A program made the translations under genes and the position numbers. From Serripes groenlandicus (Eukaryota; Mollusca; Bivalvia; Cardiida; Cardiidae): DNA of 64,000 bases. The stretch spans positions 35,579,955 to 35,643,954 of the forward strand of contig JASEVX010000011.1 of assembly GCA_031761405.1 (NCBI GenBank), written 5' to 3'. Position 1 is the first letter of the stretch. Each line of letters begins with the position of its first letter. The notes under the pieces are model-generated. The model made no database searches. It was not told the DNA's origin and saw only the letters and a program-made list of their open reading frames with translations. Below are positions 1 to 11,332 of the stretch, one piece after another.

Positions 1-550
1 TGATTGTATCTCAACCAAACTTATACAGTAGTTAGATATCCATGAGAGCTTGGTTCCTTTCTTAAACCAGCCAGATCCACCCATGCATGACTGGATTATG
101 GCCCTTGAAATTGTCAAAATTGCTATAATAGACCTTGTTAACACGATACAGTCTTTATTTTTTATTGTATCTCAACCAAACTTATACAGTAGTTAGATAT
201 CCATGAGAGCTCGGTTCCTTTCTTAAACCAGCCTGATCCGCCCATGCATGACTGGATTATGGCCCTTGAAATTGTCAAAATTGCTATAATAGACCTTGTT
301 AACACGATACAGTCTTTATTTTTTATTGTATCTCAACCAAACTTATACAGTAGTTAGATATCCATGAGAGCTCGGTTCCTTTCTTAAACCAGCTAGATCC
401 GCCCATGCATGACTGAATTACGGCCCTTGAAATTGTCAAAATTGCTATAATAGACCTTGTTAACACGATACAGTCTTTATTTTTGATTTTCACAATAACG
501 CCTTCAAGATCCATGCCAGTAGAGCATAGGCCCTCATGGGCCTCTTGTTT
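1..550. repeat. 161-bp unit repeated three times, ending in a dispersed-repeat terminus
   Basis: Three near-identical units begin at about 5, 166 and 327, a constant period of 161 bp. They differ by a handful of substitutions. The array runs out at about 487 and is followed by GGCCCTCATGGGCCTCTTGT (531-550). Almost the same terminus, GGCCCTCTTGGGCCTCTTGT, closes the repeat at 40395-40980, so this looks like the end of one dispersed element that carries internal tandem units. The left side is cut by the window edge. No coding potential is seen. Confidence 0.8.
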
Positions 551-1040
551 AATTGGTGTTTTCGCTTTCAGGAGTATTACAGTTCCATGGGTAAATCTCC
601 AGTACTGCTGGTGAGCTTATCCTGACATCAGCCGCAATGCTATTTCCGCAATCCTGAGCGCGAACCTACCATCGTTAAAGTCTTAGGTATGACCCCGGAC
701 CGGGAATTGAACCCTGGTTTCACGCTCTCGGGGCGGACGCTGTAACCACATCATCACCAAACAGGTATCATGGTGATGATGGAATCTTTGCTTCAAATTA
801 TGAATTAGAATTGGCGCTGCAGACCAAGAGTAGACAGATAGATATAACAATTTATAAAAAAAATTTAGAGACTGCATTTCCACATTTGCTATTAGCCCAT
901 TAGTGGAAGACGAATTGAGTTTGTAGCATCGACTTTTGTCAAACGTCGGAAAGAATGTTGCCGAGCTGGGATTCGAATACACAACCACAGGAAGTACAGT
1001 CCGCGTTGCTAACGACCGAGCTGCTGGGGCTCGATGTTGT
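548..1040 (-). mobile_element. Two tRNA-derived SINE fragments, reverse orientation
   Basis: Bases 548-745 match the reverse complement of the SINE at 7115-8180: a middle part with CTGGTGAGCTTATCCTGACA and a tRNA-like head ending near 760 (GGGAATTGAACCC, the complement of a B box). Bases 895-1035 are a second head in the same orientation (GGGATTCGAATACACAACC), of the type seen at 4130. Both are degenerate. The two heads differ, so at least two insertions are involved. Confidence 0.6.
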
Positions 1041-1079
1041 ATGTGGGAAATAATTAACACATCGACAGAGGACACATGT

Positions 1080-1205
1080 CCTCATCTCCGAGAACGGACA
1101 GCAGATGTCAAATACAGGATGACGACGCCATTGCTAAATTACGTCATACTGGATGTTTGTGACAAGTTTGATAAAAACAAACACGTTTCATAACTCGTCC
1201 ATCGA
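1080..1205. repeat. Direct repeat copy 1 (partner at 1843-1970)
   Basis: This stretch, containing CAAATACAGGATGACGACGC and TTGATAAAAACAAAC, recurs at 1843-1970 with only scattered differences. Between the copies are a SINE tail-like piece (about 1290-1410, ending with an AACTGA...AAAACGTCGT motif) and a family B fragment (1490-1690). The origin is unclear: either a local duplication or two copies of an unrecognised element. Confidence 0.7.
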
Positions 1206-1489
1206 CCCCGCTATTGTCTCTGAGTCCGTTTTAGATTAATAAATTGGCTTGTGACTAACGTCATTCGTTTTCCTTAAATTGCCTAAATTAGAGGAGGTAG
1301 CCAGTTGTCTGGTGTATTATGCTGTGAGGCGTACTGCTGCGAGAAATCCAGGAAATACATGTTAGGGAAACTGGTTACTGAGATATAACTGAAACACCGA
1401 TTAAAACGTCGTCAGATTTCGAGTTGATCCAAACTGACAAGGGAATGCTTTTGACGAACGTAATCATTAAAACGACTGTCTCACGATCT

Positions 1490-1690
1490 TAACTATTTCA
1501 ATGCCGAATTTTACAAGGTCGACTCTTCCATGTTGAAAGTTGGATCACAATTCGTTCAACAGGAAATTTGGTATAATGTTGTGTCTCAGAGGCAAACAAT
1601 GCAGATTTCAGGAGAGACAGCTCGTTACCAGCTGTCTCACCTGAATCTGCATTGCTTGCAAAGCTTTAAATTGCTAAGTAAACTAATGTA
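1490..1690. mobile_element. Degenerate family B MITE
   Basis: The stretch contains the family B landmarks GACTCTTCCATGTTGAAA, then the hairpin core CAGGAGAGACAGCTCG / CAGCTGTCTCACCTG at about 1609-1645. The TTAA ends are eroded. Confidence 0.6.
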
Positions 1691-1842
1691 TTTTTTAAGC
1701 CTTGTTATACATTTGTACTTTAATCTTTCATAACGAACAGAAATCCAGTGATACACTAATACAGTGTATAAAGGAAAAAGCGAAGCAGAGGTTCTGATTG
1801 CTAAAAACAACAGATCGACATACTGTAGGACAAACATAAGTC

Positions 1843-1970
1843 TTTCCGAGAACGGACAGCATATGTCAAATACAGGATGACGACGCCATTGCTAACTTAC
1901 GTCATACTGGATGCTTTTGACAAGTTTGATAAAAACAAACAAGTTTCATAACTCGTCCGTCGACCCTGCT
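1843..1970. repeat. Direct repeat copy 2 (partner at 1080-1205)
   Basis: Second copy of the stretch at 1080-1205, same orientation, about 760 bp downstream. From 1970 to 2145 nothing is recognised beyond AT-rich DNA. Confidence 0.7.
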
Positions 1971-2149
1971 TCTAAAGTCCGTTTTAATTAATCAAAAGAG
2001 AAAGTAAATTAAATTCAAAGGCTATGTTCATATTTTTATTTTATTTTTGTTTCCGGTTTGTCCTTTGTGTATAATTGTATTGTTTGTATTTTACTAAAAC
2101 TGTCTGAAAATAATAAAATGATTTGTATACTGTATTGTATATATATAGA

Positions 2150-2299
2150 TTTCACCGCCGAATTCCACAAAGTCGAATCTTCCAAGTTTAACATTGGACC
2201 ACTCCATTTTTCGGACATAAGGAAATTTGGTCAAAATTGAATGTTTAATTAGAGGCGAGCTGTCTCAGCAGAATCTGCAATGTTTGCAAAAGCTGTTAA
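2150..2299. mobile_element. Family B MITE fragment abutting a family A MITE
   Basis: Starts with CACCGCCGAATTCCACAAAG and contains GGCGAGCTGTCTCAGCAG, both family B landmarks. It runs directly into the TTAA of the family A copy at 2296. Confidence 0.5.
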
Positions 2300-2526
2300 C
2301 CTTTTCCTTCATACGACAATTCTGCAGCAGACGACTTTGAACGTATTTTGTCAAAACATAGAAAATCTCCATAATTGAATGGATAACCTATGACAAAAAG
2401 TGGAAAACATTGTGGCAAAAGGAGAAATTGCACGTTTTGTGCAATTTCTTCTTTTGTCACAATGTTTTCGAAAAGCCGTCTGCTGCAGAGGCGTCAGAAA
2501 GCGTCTATATGAGGGAAAAGGGTTAA
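2296..2526. mobile_element. Family A MITE (piggyBac-like), copy A1
   Basis: Bounded by TTAA at both ends (2296-2299, 2523-2526) with inverted termini AACCTTTTCC / GGGAAAAGGGTT. The inner part carries GCAGCAGACGACTTTGA on one side and CGTCTGCTGCAGAGG on the other. The centre is a hairpin around GAAATTGCACGTTTTGTGC. TTAA targets with CCC...GGG ends are the signature of piggyBac-superfamily non-autonomous elements. No protein is encoded. From 2527 to 3570 I see no gene; 3120-3215 resembles the family E repeat. Confidence 0.8.
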
Positions 2527-3574
2527 ATGCCTTCACCAGCGAAAGAGTTAATTAATGCAGAAGAGGACTAACTCCGTTTCGCTGAAAACATGACTTTCGA
2601 ACAAACAAAGGATAATTCGTACATCTATATACAAGCGAGCCGCGACAGACAATGATGGGTGTTTGTTGCATCACCGTCTATCACACCACACTCACACGTG
2701 TGTTAGTAACACCATTGGGATTGCACTATTAATATTTGAGCGGCACTCAACGAAAATCAATCGTTATTACAAATTCAATCAATGTATATCTAGATCAGCA
2801 AGCCGATCAATACAAATCTGATCTGGCTTTTGCACTGTTTGCCAATTAGTTTGTCAAGGTTACAAGCATTTATTGTTAGTTGTATCCATAAGATCCTTAG
2901 AGCGCATGCGCAGGCATGGTCTTTTTCCACACGTGTAGTAATTACGTTAATGTTGGTTCTACTGCAGCACCGCTCATTTCCCAAGGACTATTCTAATGAA
3001 GACGTAGACGAGTCTGTGCTGCGAATATGTACGTGATCATCTGTTTCTATGTGCAATAACATTACATGTTCAGACGTTTTAAAACAAAATGACAAATTGT
3101 TATCATAGCCGTCCTTCCAGGAAGCTTTGGCGCCTATATCGGGAACAGGGATGATCCTGATTTGACTGCACGGAGGCGCGGGCTGATCGGGATTTTCACT
3201 GGTCGTCAAATCTCCAAATCCCGATGGTCTGTTCTCGTGTGACGTGGCCCTTTTCTACACGAGGGGACATTGACATTTTCCTAATGACATAGGGTCTGGG
3301 AATGATGGCTGCAATTAAGGTATCATTGGTTTATACAGCCATTCATAATCCGAGGCACGTCGCAAGGAAACTGACCTTTGAGTCTTTACAATCAGCGAAG
3401 ATGCAGATCACCAAGCGCCTCGCGTAGCCTGATGAGGATTAGGATTAAAATTCGCCGTACGTCTTCTGGAGAAACCGTGTGATCTACATCGTACATGTTG
3501 TCAGTCGTTTCTTATCTAACCTCAACCCCCTTTTCCACATACAAACATAGTGACACAAACCTGAAAATTCTCCT

Positions 3575-3910
3575 TAAAAGATAGCTTAATTGTAAAATAA
3601 AGTTGAAAACATTGTGACCAAAGGAGAAATTGCTCATCATGAGATATTTCACCTTTGGCCGCAATGTTTTCAAAAGTCGTCTGCCTCTATTGCGTCAAAA
3701 TGCGTCTGGAAGAAATCTACAGTACAGTATGAAGTATAGACATAATGTCAAGTTCTGGTGACCCCGAGCGTCACATGCTATATGACATTAAGAGTTAAGA
3801 ATATGCAGCAGACGACTTTGAAAACATTGTCGCAAAAACCTGTATACAGTATAGACATAGCGTCAACTGTTGGTGACTCCGAGCGTCACATGCAAAATGA
3901 CATTTAAACA
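3575..3910. mobile_element. Decayed family A material with a 65-bp direct repeat
   Basis: Bases 3600-3710 hold the family A core (GAAAACATTGTGACCAAAGG, then CAATGTTTTCAAAAGTCGTC). A piece with GACCCCGAGCGTCACATGC at about 3720-3792 recurs at 3842-3905 as GACTCCGAGCGTCACATGC. This indicates two overlapping or duplicated insertions. Confidence 0.6.
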
Positions 3911-4129
3911 ACACAGTATTCACAATGTTTGCTTGACTTAAGTTATGCATGCTAATTAACATTTGCTCATTTATACAGATAACATGAAATACACGAGAGG
4001 CGTCAGTCTGTCCACATAAGTAAGTATTGTAATGAAGCTACCAGAACTCTATGTTAATTCTTAGTTGTTGCCAGTGAAAGTAAACAAGGTCTGTTTTCAT
4101 ATGTATATACTTACAAGCTGTTGACTTTC

Positions 4130-4440
4130 AACGATTTTAGCCGAGTCCCGGTAGCTCAGTCGGTAGCGACGCGGGCTGTCAGTCCAGGGGTTGTGAGTTC
4201 GAATCCCGCCTCGGCCCAACTTTCTTTCCGAGAATTGACAAAAGTCAATGCGACATGCGTCATTCGACTTCCATCAATGGGGCTAAGTCTATGTGGAAAA
4301 GCAGCCAATTGATTTTGAAGATTGTTGTGTGGAGTACTGGTGTGAGAAAACCAGGAAATGCATGAGTAGGTGAACTGGCCGCCGTGATATAACTGAGAAA
4401 TTGATAAAAACGGCGTTAAACCCCAATCAATCTTTCAACG
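4130..4440 (+). mobile_element. tRNA-derived SINE, near full length (S1)
   Basis: The head at 4141-4217 has a tRNA-like A box (TAGCTCAGTCGG, 4151-4162) and B box (GAGTTCGAATCC, 4196-4207), then GCCTCGGCC. The body contains TTGACAAAAGTCAATGCGAC. The tail has ATATAACTGAGAAATTG, AAAACGGCGTTAAACCCC and CAATCAATC. This architecture (tRNA head, conserved core, ACGGCGTTAAAC tail, CAAT repeats) matches molluscan V-/Meta-type SINEs. Related copies are at 33133, 33735 (-), 37628 (-), 42583 (-) and 55977 (-). Confidence 0.8.
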
Positions 4441-4637
4441 ATTTAAACACGACTTTCTTCGTATATAATGTGTGTTGCCTCTTTTATCTTATTCTAGGAG
4501 TCTTTTTCCTTTTCTGTGATGTTGCGTTAGTCATGCTTAAATACTGAAAACGCCTACGTGAGATGCGTTTTGATTAGGTCCATGACGTTCTGCCACGTAA
4601 GGATACATTATATCGAGACTGAGCATTGGTGCGTTCA

Positions 4638-4868
4638 TTAACCATTTCCCTCATACGACAAATTTTGCAGCAGACGACTTTGAACATATTTTGTCAAAAA
4701 AAAGAAAATCTCAATATTTGAATGGATAACCTATGACTTAAAGTGGAAAATATTGTGTCAAAAGGAGAAATTGCTCGTTTTGAGCAATTTCTTCTTTTGG
4801 CACTATGTTTTCAAAAAGCCGTCTGCTGCAGAGGCGTCAGAAAGCGTCTATATGAGGGAAAGGATTAA
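4638..4868. mobile_element. Family A MITE (piggyBac-like), copy A2
   Basis: TTAA at 4638-4641 and 4865-4868, same layout as the 2296 copy. Inside are GCAGCAGACGACTTTGAAC and, after the central hairpin (TTGCTCGTTTTGAGCAA), CGTCTGCTGCAGAGGCGTC. The stretch 4869-5667 holds no gene that I can support. Confidence 0.8.
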
Positions 4869-5667
4869 CAAACGCTCAAACTGATCGGTATGCAATTGTC
4901 AATTACTTATTTTGAAAAAATAAATTTTGAAAATATCATACGAAAAAAAAACCACAGACATGAATTGTGTGAGATCGCTGAAAACATATTATTATACTAT
5001 CTGAACGACCTTTGGCTGGTACGAGGGCATTTCATGCGAAATTTTTAAATTTTAACGAAAAACTTTGAAACGATTGTGACAGGAATATACATGTATATTT
5101 TACATGAAATTTATTTATTATATGATAAATGTTGATGGGTCATTTTGTTTTAACTGCAATTTGTCTATAACATTATAATTCAAAACATATTTTCGGAAAA
5201 AAGGAAACTGCAAAACGTCCGGAAACGACATACCAATGTGCACAATCATTACAATCATTTTTATTTATTTTCATGCTCTTTTTCAATATATATTTTGGTA
5301 AAAACGACAAGGCGAAACTCTACAGCGGACCAATACAACTTAATGTTTAGAATCAATACATAAATAATGTCAAAACGGTTCGGCCAACCAAATGGTTGTC
5401 TCTATAGCCTATTGCTTGCTACACCATGTCCAAAGGTCACCGCCATTATTGATGTATGTCTGACCCGAAACTGTAATGGTAGGTGCAGGTGTCTCCAGAC
5501 TATAAACCTATGAGCCGTGACTAGCGATTTGGGACCTTAATGGCAATCTGCTTCGACATTATTTAAAGATAAACTGGCATACAAGTAGTGGGGCTATACT
5601 TCCATGTATATGTCAAAAGGTGCATTTAGGTATGTATAACATAAAAAATGCGGGCATTGTGGGTTAA

Positions 5668-5894
5668 ATAACCCTTTTCCCACCTGCAGCCGCTTTTGAC
5701 GAAATAGCAGCAAACGACTTTTGAAAACGTTGTGGCCAAAGGTGAAATTGCTCATGAGCAATTTCTCCTTTGGGCCACACTGTTTTCAACTTTATTTAAC
5801 AATTAAGCTATCTTTTATGGATATTTTTCAGGTTTTTGCGACAATGTTTTCAAAGTCGTCTGCTGCATATTTGTCGTAGGTGGGAAAGGGTTAA
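5668..5894. mobile_element. Family A MITE, divergent copy A3
   Basis: Ends ATAACCCTTTTCCCACC / GGTGGGAAAGGGTTAA (TTAA 5891-5894). The left TTAA is mutated to ATAA. The core hairpin is GAAATTGCTCATGAGCAATT. From 5895 to 7110 there is no recognisable gene; a 108-codon open frame at 6551-6877 has no family likeness and is not called. Confidence 0.75.
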
Positions 5895-7114
5895 GACCCA
5901 ACATCGCTAGACGCGACTAATATTCTTTCAATCAGACTGGATTCTAACTTGCCCTCCTCCGTTCAATAGACGCTACGCTCTACCGTTTAACGTGAAAGCC
6001 TATTTCATCCCAGAGAAAAGAAGTCAGGTTTTACGGAAGATCACTGTAATATTAGGGGTGTTTGCGAATCATGTTTAATTTTCATTGCCTATTGAACACA
6101 TGGCATAATTATTCCCGAGGTCTGTTTCCGTAAATAGCCGAGTGATGACCGGTTGCAAATAAACAAATGTGCGGTGCTCCATGAAAACCGACCTTAGCGT
6201 AATTATTACAAGTGCAAATAAACATATCAATGCGCATCCTTTCTATCGGATATAACAAGACATCGCTTTTCAGAAGTTAAGTCTTCGGTAATTAAATGAC
6301 GAACAGTGCAAAGCTAGATGAAACTGCGTGGAAGCACAGGCTGATCTCAATCTACGCTTGTCGCAAATGAAATATATGAGTTTTTTAAATCGAGCACTGT
6401 TCAAACCATCATTTGGGTGGATCACAGTGAGCAAATATGTTTTTCATGTTTGACAGCTAGACTGCCTGTCATTCTATTTTTGTAAGCCTTGAGAACATCA
6501 ATCATAAATTAACTTGTTTCACGTGAAATACTCGTTTATTCGGGTGTATCATGCCATATTTGGTAAAACTATCTTGTTTAACAGATCGTTCTGACCCTGA
6601 CGTGTCATCCTCTTTGTCACGGAAGACCCGGGGTTGCACTTCCATTCATAGACATGTCAGTCGAGTCATTGGCGCGATTAAATACGACTTAACCCCGGCA
6701 GCGAAAAACGAATCCGTAAAATCATCTCCGATTTTGTCGTCGAAGCACTTCTCATACACTGCAAACAGTTTGCTCATTTCAAAGGAATATTGTATATTAA
6801 TGTACAATAAGAAAATAATGAAGGCAAACGCTTTGTTGTATAATTTTAAATATATTTTTAAGGACATTGTCTCATGAATCCAAACTGTTCGCAGGCAAAT
6901 CTGCTGTGAATGTTTTTAATGCGCCGCAGGTTTTAGACACTTAAACAGATAACGGGTTACGACAGGGTGGTCTACTTATTCCTCATTTGTTTTGCTTATA
7001 ATTGCGGAATAATAGGATTTGTGTAAAAAAGGGTCGGCGCAAAAAAAAAAAAAATAAAGATGACATTTGACTGACAGAAGATATGTTAGTTATACTAAGA
7101 GGCTCCGTTTCAGG

Positions 7115-8180
7115 ATTGATTGTTTGGTGTTTTACGCCGCTTTCAACACACGTCGTTTCCTGGGTAAGTTACAAGTACTACTGGTCCATTTATCCTGACA
7201 CCAGCCAGTCAGTTAGTCAACACACGTCGTTTCCTGGGTAAGTTACCAGTACTACTGGTCCATTTATCCTGACACCAGCCAGTCAGTTAGTCAACACACG
7301 TCGTTTCCTGGGTAAGTTACCAGTACTACTGGTCCATTTATCCTGACACCAGCCAGTCAGTCAGTCAACACACGTCGTTTCCTGGGTAAGTTAACAGTAC
7401 TACTGGTCCATTTATCCTGACACCAGCCAGTCAGTCAGTCAACACACGTCGTTTCCTGGGTAAGTTACCAGTACTACTGGTCCATTTATCCTGACACCAG
7501 CCAGTCAGTCAGTCAACACACGTCGTTTCCTGGGTAAGTTAACAGTACTACTGGTCCATTTATCCTGACACCAGCCAGTCAGTCAGTCAACACACGTCGT
7601 TTCCTGGGTAAGTTACAAGTACAACTGGTCCATTTATCCTGACACCAGCCAGTCAGTCAGTCAACACACGTCGTTTCCTGGGTAAGTTACCAGTACAACT
7701 GGTCCATTTATCCTGACACCAGCCAGTCAGTCAGTCAACACACGTCGTTTCCTGGGTAAGTTACAAGTACAACTGGTCCATTTATCCTGACACCAGCCAG
7801 TCAGTCAGTCAACACACGTCGTTTCCTGGGTAAGTTACAAGTACAACTGGTCCATTTATCCTGACACCAGCCAGTCAGTCAGTCAACACACGTCGTTTCC
7901 TGGGTAAGTTACAAGTACAACTGGTCCATTTATCCTGACACCAGCCAGTCAGTCAGTCAACACACGTCGTTTCCTGGGTAAGTTACAAGTACAACTGGTC
8001 CATTTATCCTGACACCAGCCAGTCAGTCGTAATGCTAATCCCGCAAACCCGATCGAAGCCATATTAACTACCTTTTTTTTTTTTATAGTATTTGGATTTG
8101 GTATGACCCGGCCGGGGATCGAACCCACGACCTCCAGCACCCGATGCGGACGCTCTGACACTACACCACCGAGGCGGTTA
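7115..8180 (-). mobile_element. SINE whose middle is expanded into a 74-bp VNTR
   Basis: Reading the minus strand, a tRNA-like head lies at 8101-8180 (CCGCCTCGGTGGTGTAGTG, then GGTTCGATCCCC as B box). It is followed by a body with ACGACTGACTGGCTGGTGTC. The tail at 7115-7143 reads AAGCGGCGTAAAACACC and then CAAT units. Between body and tail the element carries the twelve-unit array listed separately. Length is about 1,070 bp, against roughly 300 bp for its relatives such as 18075-18370. Confidence 0.85.
7144..8031. repeat. Twelve tandem 74-bp units inside a SINE
   Basis: Units start at 7144, 7218, 7292, 7366, 7440, 7514, 7588, 7662, 7736, 7810, 7884 and 7958; the spacing is exactly 74 bp throughout. 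Each carries CACGTCGTTTCCTGGGTAAG, a variable site (ACAAGTAC / ACCAGTAC / AACAGTAC), TGGTCCATTTATCCTGACAC and CAGTCAGT. The variants are interspersed rather than sorted, and the short CAGT repeat probably seeded the slippage or unequal exchange. Confidence 0.95.
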
Positions 8181-8379
8181 CTCCGTTTCAGGAACAACTG
8201 ATCAGTGTAGCACCAGATCCACCAGCACTTTCGCAGTCACGGAATCCTAGTTGATACTTCTGACTGACAATTATTTGGATAAAATAGCATGAACGTGCAT
8301 TTTAGACATTATTCTACACTAATAGCAAATATATTAAACCCCTGACTATACGCAAACGCATTTTTAAGTATCTGCAGTA

Positions 8380-8570
8380 ACGAATTTTTTAAACGTTGTG
8401 ATGAAAGGAGAAATTGCTCATGATGATCCCATTTTCTTTTATCACAGTGTTTTCAACTCATTTCAATTATTACACTTATATTTATAGAGATCTTTCATAT
8501 TTTTACCTACATGTAGACCTTTTCAAAATCGCCTGCTGCATATTTGTTGTATGTGGGAAATGGTTAATTT
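8380..8570. mobile_element. Degenerate family A MITE
   Basis: Contains the family A core (GATGAAAGGAGAAATTGCTC, then ACAGTGTTTTCAACTCATTTC) and the end TGTGGGAAATGGTTAA at about 8550-8565. The left end is eroded. Confidence 0.55.
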
Positions 8571-8727
8571 AGGGTTACCTTGAGAATGGCTCGAATTAGA
8601 TCACATTGAATAGAAAATTGGTGGAAAGGATTTGAGCTTTCCCACAAATATTGAAACACTTTAATGTAATTATTATCACAGGGAAGTCACTATGTACAGT
8701 TTTAAACTGATAGGTTCGACCCTGGTT

Positions 8728-8932
8728 GGCCGAGCCCCGGTAGCTCATTCGGTAGCTCGGCCAACATTCTTTCCGACGTTTGACAAAAGTCACTGTAACA
8801 CCGTCATTGGTCTTTAACCTTAATGGTGTGATAAAACCAGGAACATATGAGTAGGTGAACTGGTCGCCACGATATGACTAAACAATTGTTGAAAACGGCG
8901 TCAAACCCCAATCAATTAATCAATCAATCAAT
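8728..8932 (+). mobile_element. SINE with collapsed head (S3)
   Basis: The head GGCCGAGCCCCGGTAGCTCA is joined directly to CTCGGCCAACATTCTTTCCG, so the B box half of the tRNA-like head is missing. The body and tail (AAAACGGCGTCAAACCCC and CAAT units to about 8932) are intact. From 8933 to 9330 nothing is recognised. Confidence 0.75.
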
Positions 8933-9329
8933 CTACACTGGTTCAATGCAACCGTAATGAATGAAAAACACACTAATAACAGGTAATGTGTATACAAGTA
9001 GTAGAACATGCAGATAATCATGACATTTGACCTTGAAGTGTGACCTTGACCTGTGTAATGAAGATCAATGTCTTTAGCATATACTATCCTTACCTGGACA
9101 TCTGTTTGAAATTGACTATTTCTTCAAGGAAATACTTGATTTCTCATAGACAATCTGATGAAGTTTTAATCATTCTAGATCATTTAAACAAATACATATT
9201 GTAAATGACAGTAAAGACACATGTTATAAAGAATAGGTGTAACAGAGAAAGTAGAAGTGGAAGTACATGTAGTAGTAACCGTATTAGTAATGGTAGTAGT
9301 ATTAGTAGAAGCTGAAGTAGAAGCAGCAT

Positions 9330-9560
9330 TCATTCATTCATTCATTCTATTTATTTCCTCCGTTCGGAGATTAATTGAATACATTCATTATATCAACTGT
9401 TAACAAAAAGTAATATAACTAGTTTCTATACATGAAATGATATTGAAATTGAAAATCAATCTTTACATAATATTACATAGATTGTAAGTAGTCAAAATAT
9501 GTATATATTTATGTATATACACATACAAATATATACATATACATACATACATATAAAAAT

Positions 9561-9607
<47 letters not shown>

Positions 9608-9700
9608 ATAGTAGTAGTAGAAGTAGTAGAAGTAGTAGTAGTATATGTGGTAGTAGTATTAGTAATATAATTATATTTTTTCATCATCATCATCATCATA
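9330..9700. repeat. Simple repeats: (ATTC)n, (TA/CA)-rich, (AGT)n, (CAT)n
   Basis: ATTC units at about 9330-9347, a TA/CA-rich tract at 9497-9560, an AGT run at about 9563-9660 and CATCATCAT at about 9683-9700. Long serine or threonine open frames across the AGT run are artefacts of the triplet repeat. Confidence 0.9.
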
Positions 9701-10179
9701 ATTTTAACTTCAATAGTGATAATTATAACTTTGCTCGTCCTACCAATATAGAAAATACTGCAAAAACCTCAATAGAGCTACTCAGTTTTACAATGGTGTA
9801 AGGGAAATAACTCTGATAAAACATTATTTTTTCATTATTTTGAAACATTACTTCCCTTTGACAGAAGTAAACGCGAAATCACAACTGAACCAAACTTAAT
9901 ATTTTCAATGGGCTTGAAGGTAATAAGCGTTGTAAGATAATTGGACACCTGGTTCCGGAGGTATCTTGTTCGAATTCCATGATATACACAGTGGGATACA
10001 TGTTGCGTTTTCTTAAACCCTAGAGATTGTATAAATAGCACGGTTTTCAAATCGTATTTTCATAACCAACATGGGTTGAAATAGGATATCAAGTATATAA
10101 TTTTCCCACGTACAACAATTCTGCAATAGATGAAATTGATAACTTCAAGGCAAGAATTTGTAAAATCTCTTGGAATGTA

Positions 10180-10310
10180 TAAATGATTGAAAAGCGTTAA
10201 ACATTGTGGCAAAAGGAGAAATTTCGCAGCAGTATTGGTCACAATGTTTTTAAAGGTAGGATGCCGGAAACACTTTCAAAATGCACCTGCTTACGAGAAA
10301 GGGTTAAACT
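10180..10310. mobile_element. Family A MITE remnant
   Basis: AACATTGTGGCAAAAGGAGAAATT, split over 10201-10225, and the end GAGAAAGGGTTAA at about 10300 place it in family A. Further scraps occur at 10820-10930. The rest of 9701-11300 shows no gene. Confidence 0.45.
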
Positions 10311-11332
10311 TCGTCGAACAAACACAAATATCCATCAACTGGCGCCGATCGTTTTAGAAAAAGTATTAGGGAAATAATTCGTACATATAGTCAAAGGGAA
10401 ACACAAATTGCTCTGAATGTGTCAATTCAGTCAAAAGCAAACCAGGGTTTGGTTACAAATCACTTACATAATAATATAGTTTTCAAAAAACAATTTCAAC
10501 TTTCAGCAAAATCAATAGGAGACCTATTGATCTGAAATCCCCCTGGACAAAATTCGCAAGCCGATCCGAGTTACTTCCCTTTGACCATATGTTTCTGAAT
10601 AATGAAAACAGTAACTTCCCTTGAATTTTACGAAAAGGGGATAGTTTCTCAAACATGTTGTTGGTACAGAGGCAAACCGTTTTCATCTGACTCCTCAAGT
10701 CTCTTGTTCGAATCTCGTGGTGTCATTTTCGGATATCTTTAGATGATCAGGACTAAAGAAAGCGTAATTCTAAATTTATTAACATGGCCAAAATGGGTTG
10801 AAATTAAAACAACACGTTTCTTATCTTTACACTTTTCCCTGTTATAATAGTGTTTCGACGTCTTTGCAAACATTGAGAGAATTGGAGGTATTTCCCACAT
10901 TGAGCAATTCCTCATTTTCTATATAACACATGTCTCTTTTGTAGATGCATGATCAATATGTTCACGTACATTTGTCCTTGTTTTCCTTTGACTTATATTA
11001 GTTTTATAAGTGTATAAGTTGTTCTCCACATTTGGACCAGTATTTAAACAAGAACGAGTTACCCTTTTATCTCCTGGAATTGTGATACCGAGGTTTTTTT
11101 CTGTGTTTATTTAATAACATTGGAAAAGGAGACATGTATTATTATAGGCAACATCTTCTTTTTCCCTAAAAAGTCATAAACATCTCCTGCGCAATGGTCT
11201 AACGTCATCAATATCGGATACAGGGTTAAAGGGTTACAAGATTAAATGTTAAGGATCCCATGACCTAAAATCTAATTTCGAAAATAAATTCAACTTCTTC
11301 GAGTCCCATATATATTATGCTACTAGAGAATC

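Noticed and set aside
4141..4217. Functional tRNA gene
   Set aside because: A and B boxes are present but the sequence continues into a SINE body and tail, and acceptor-stem pairing is poor.
7144..8031. CRISPR-like array of regular repeats
   Set aside because: The 74-bp units are head to tail with no spacers, and the context is a eukaryotic SINE.
9463..9801. Serine- or threonine-rich proteins
   Set aside because: Translation of an AGT/ACT triplet repeat on either strand.
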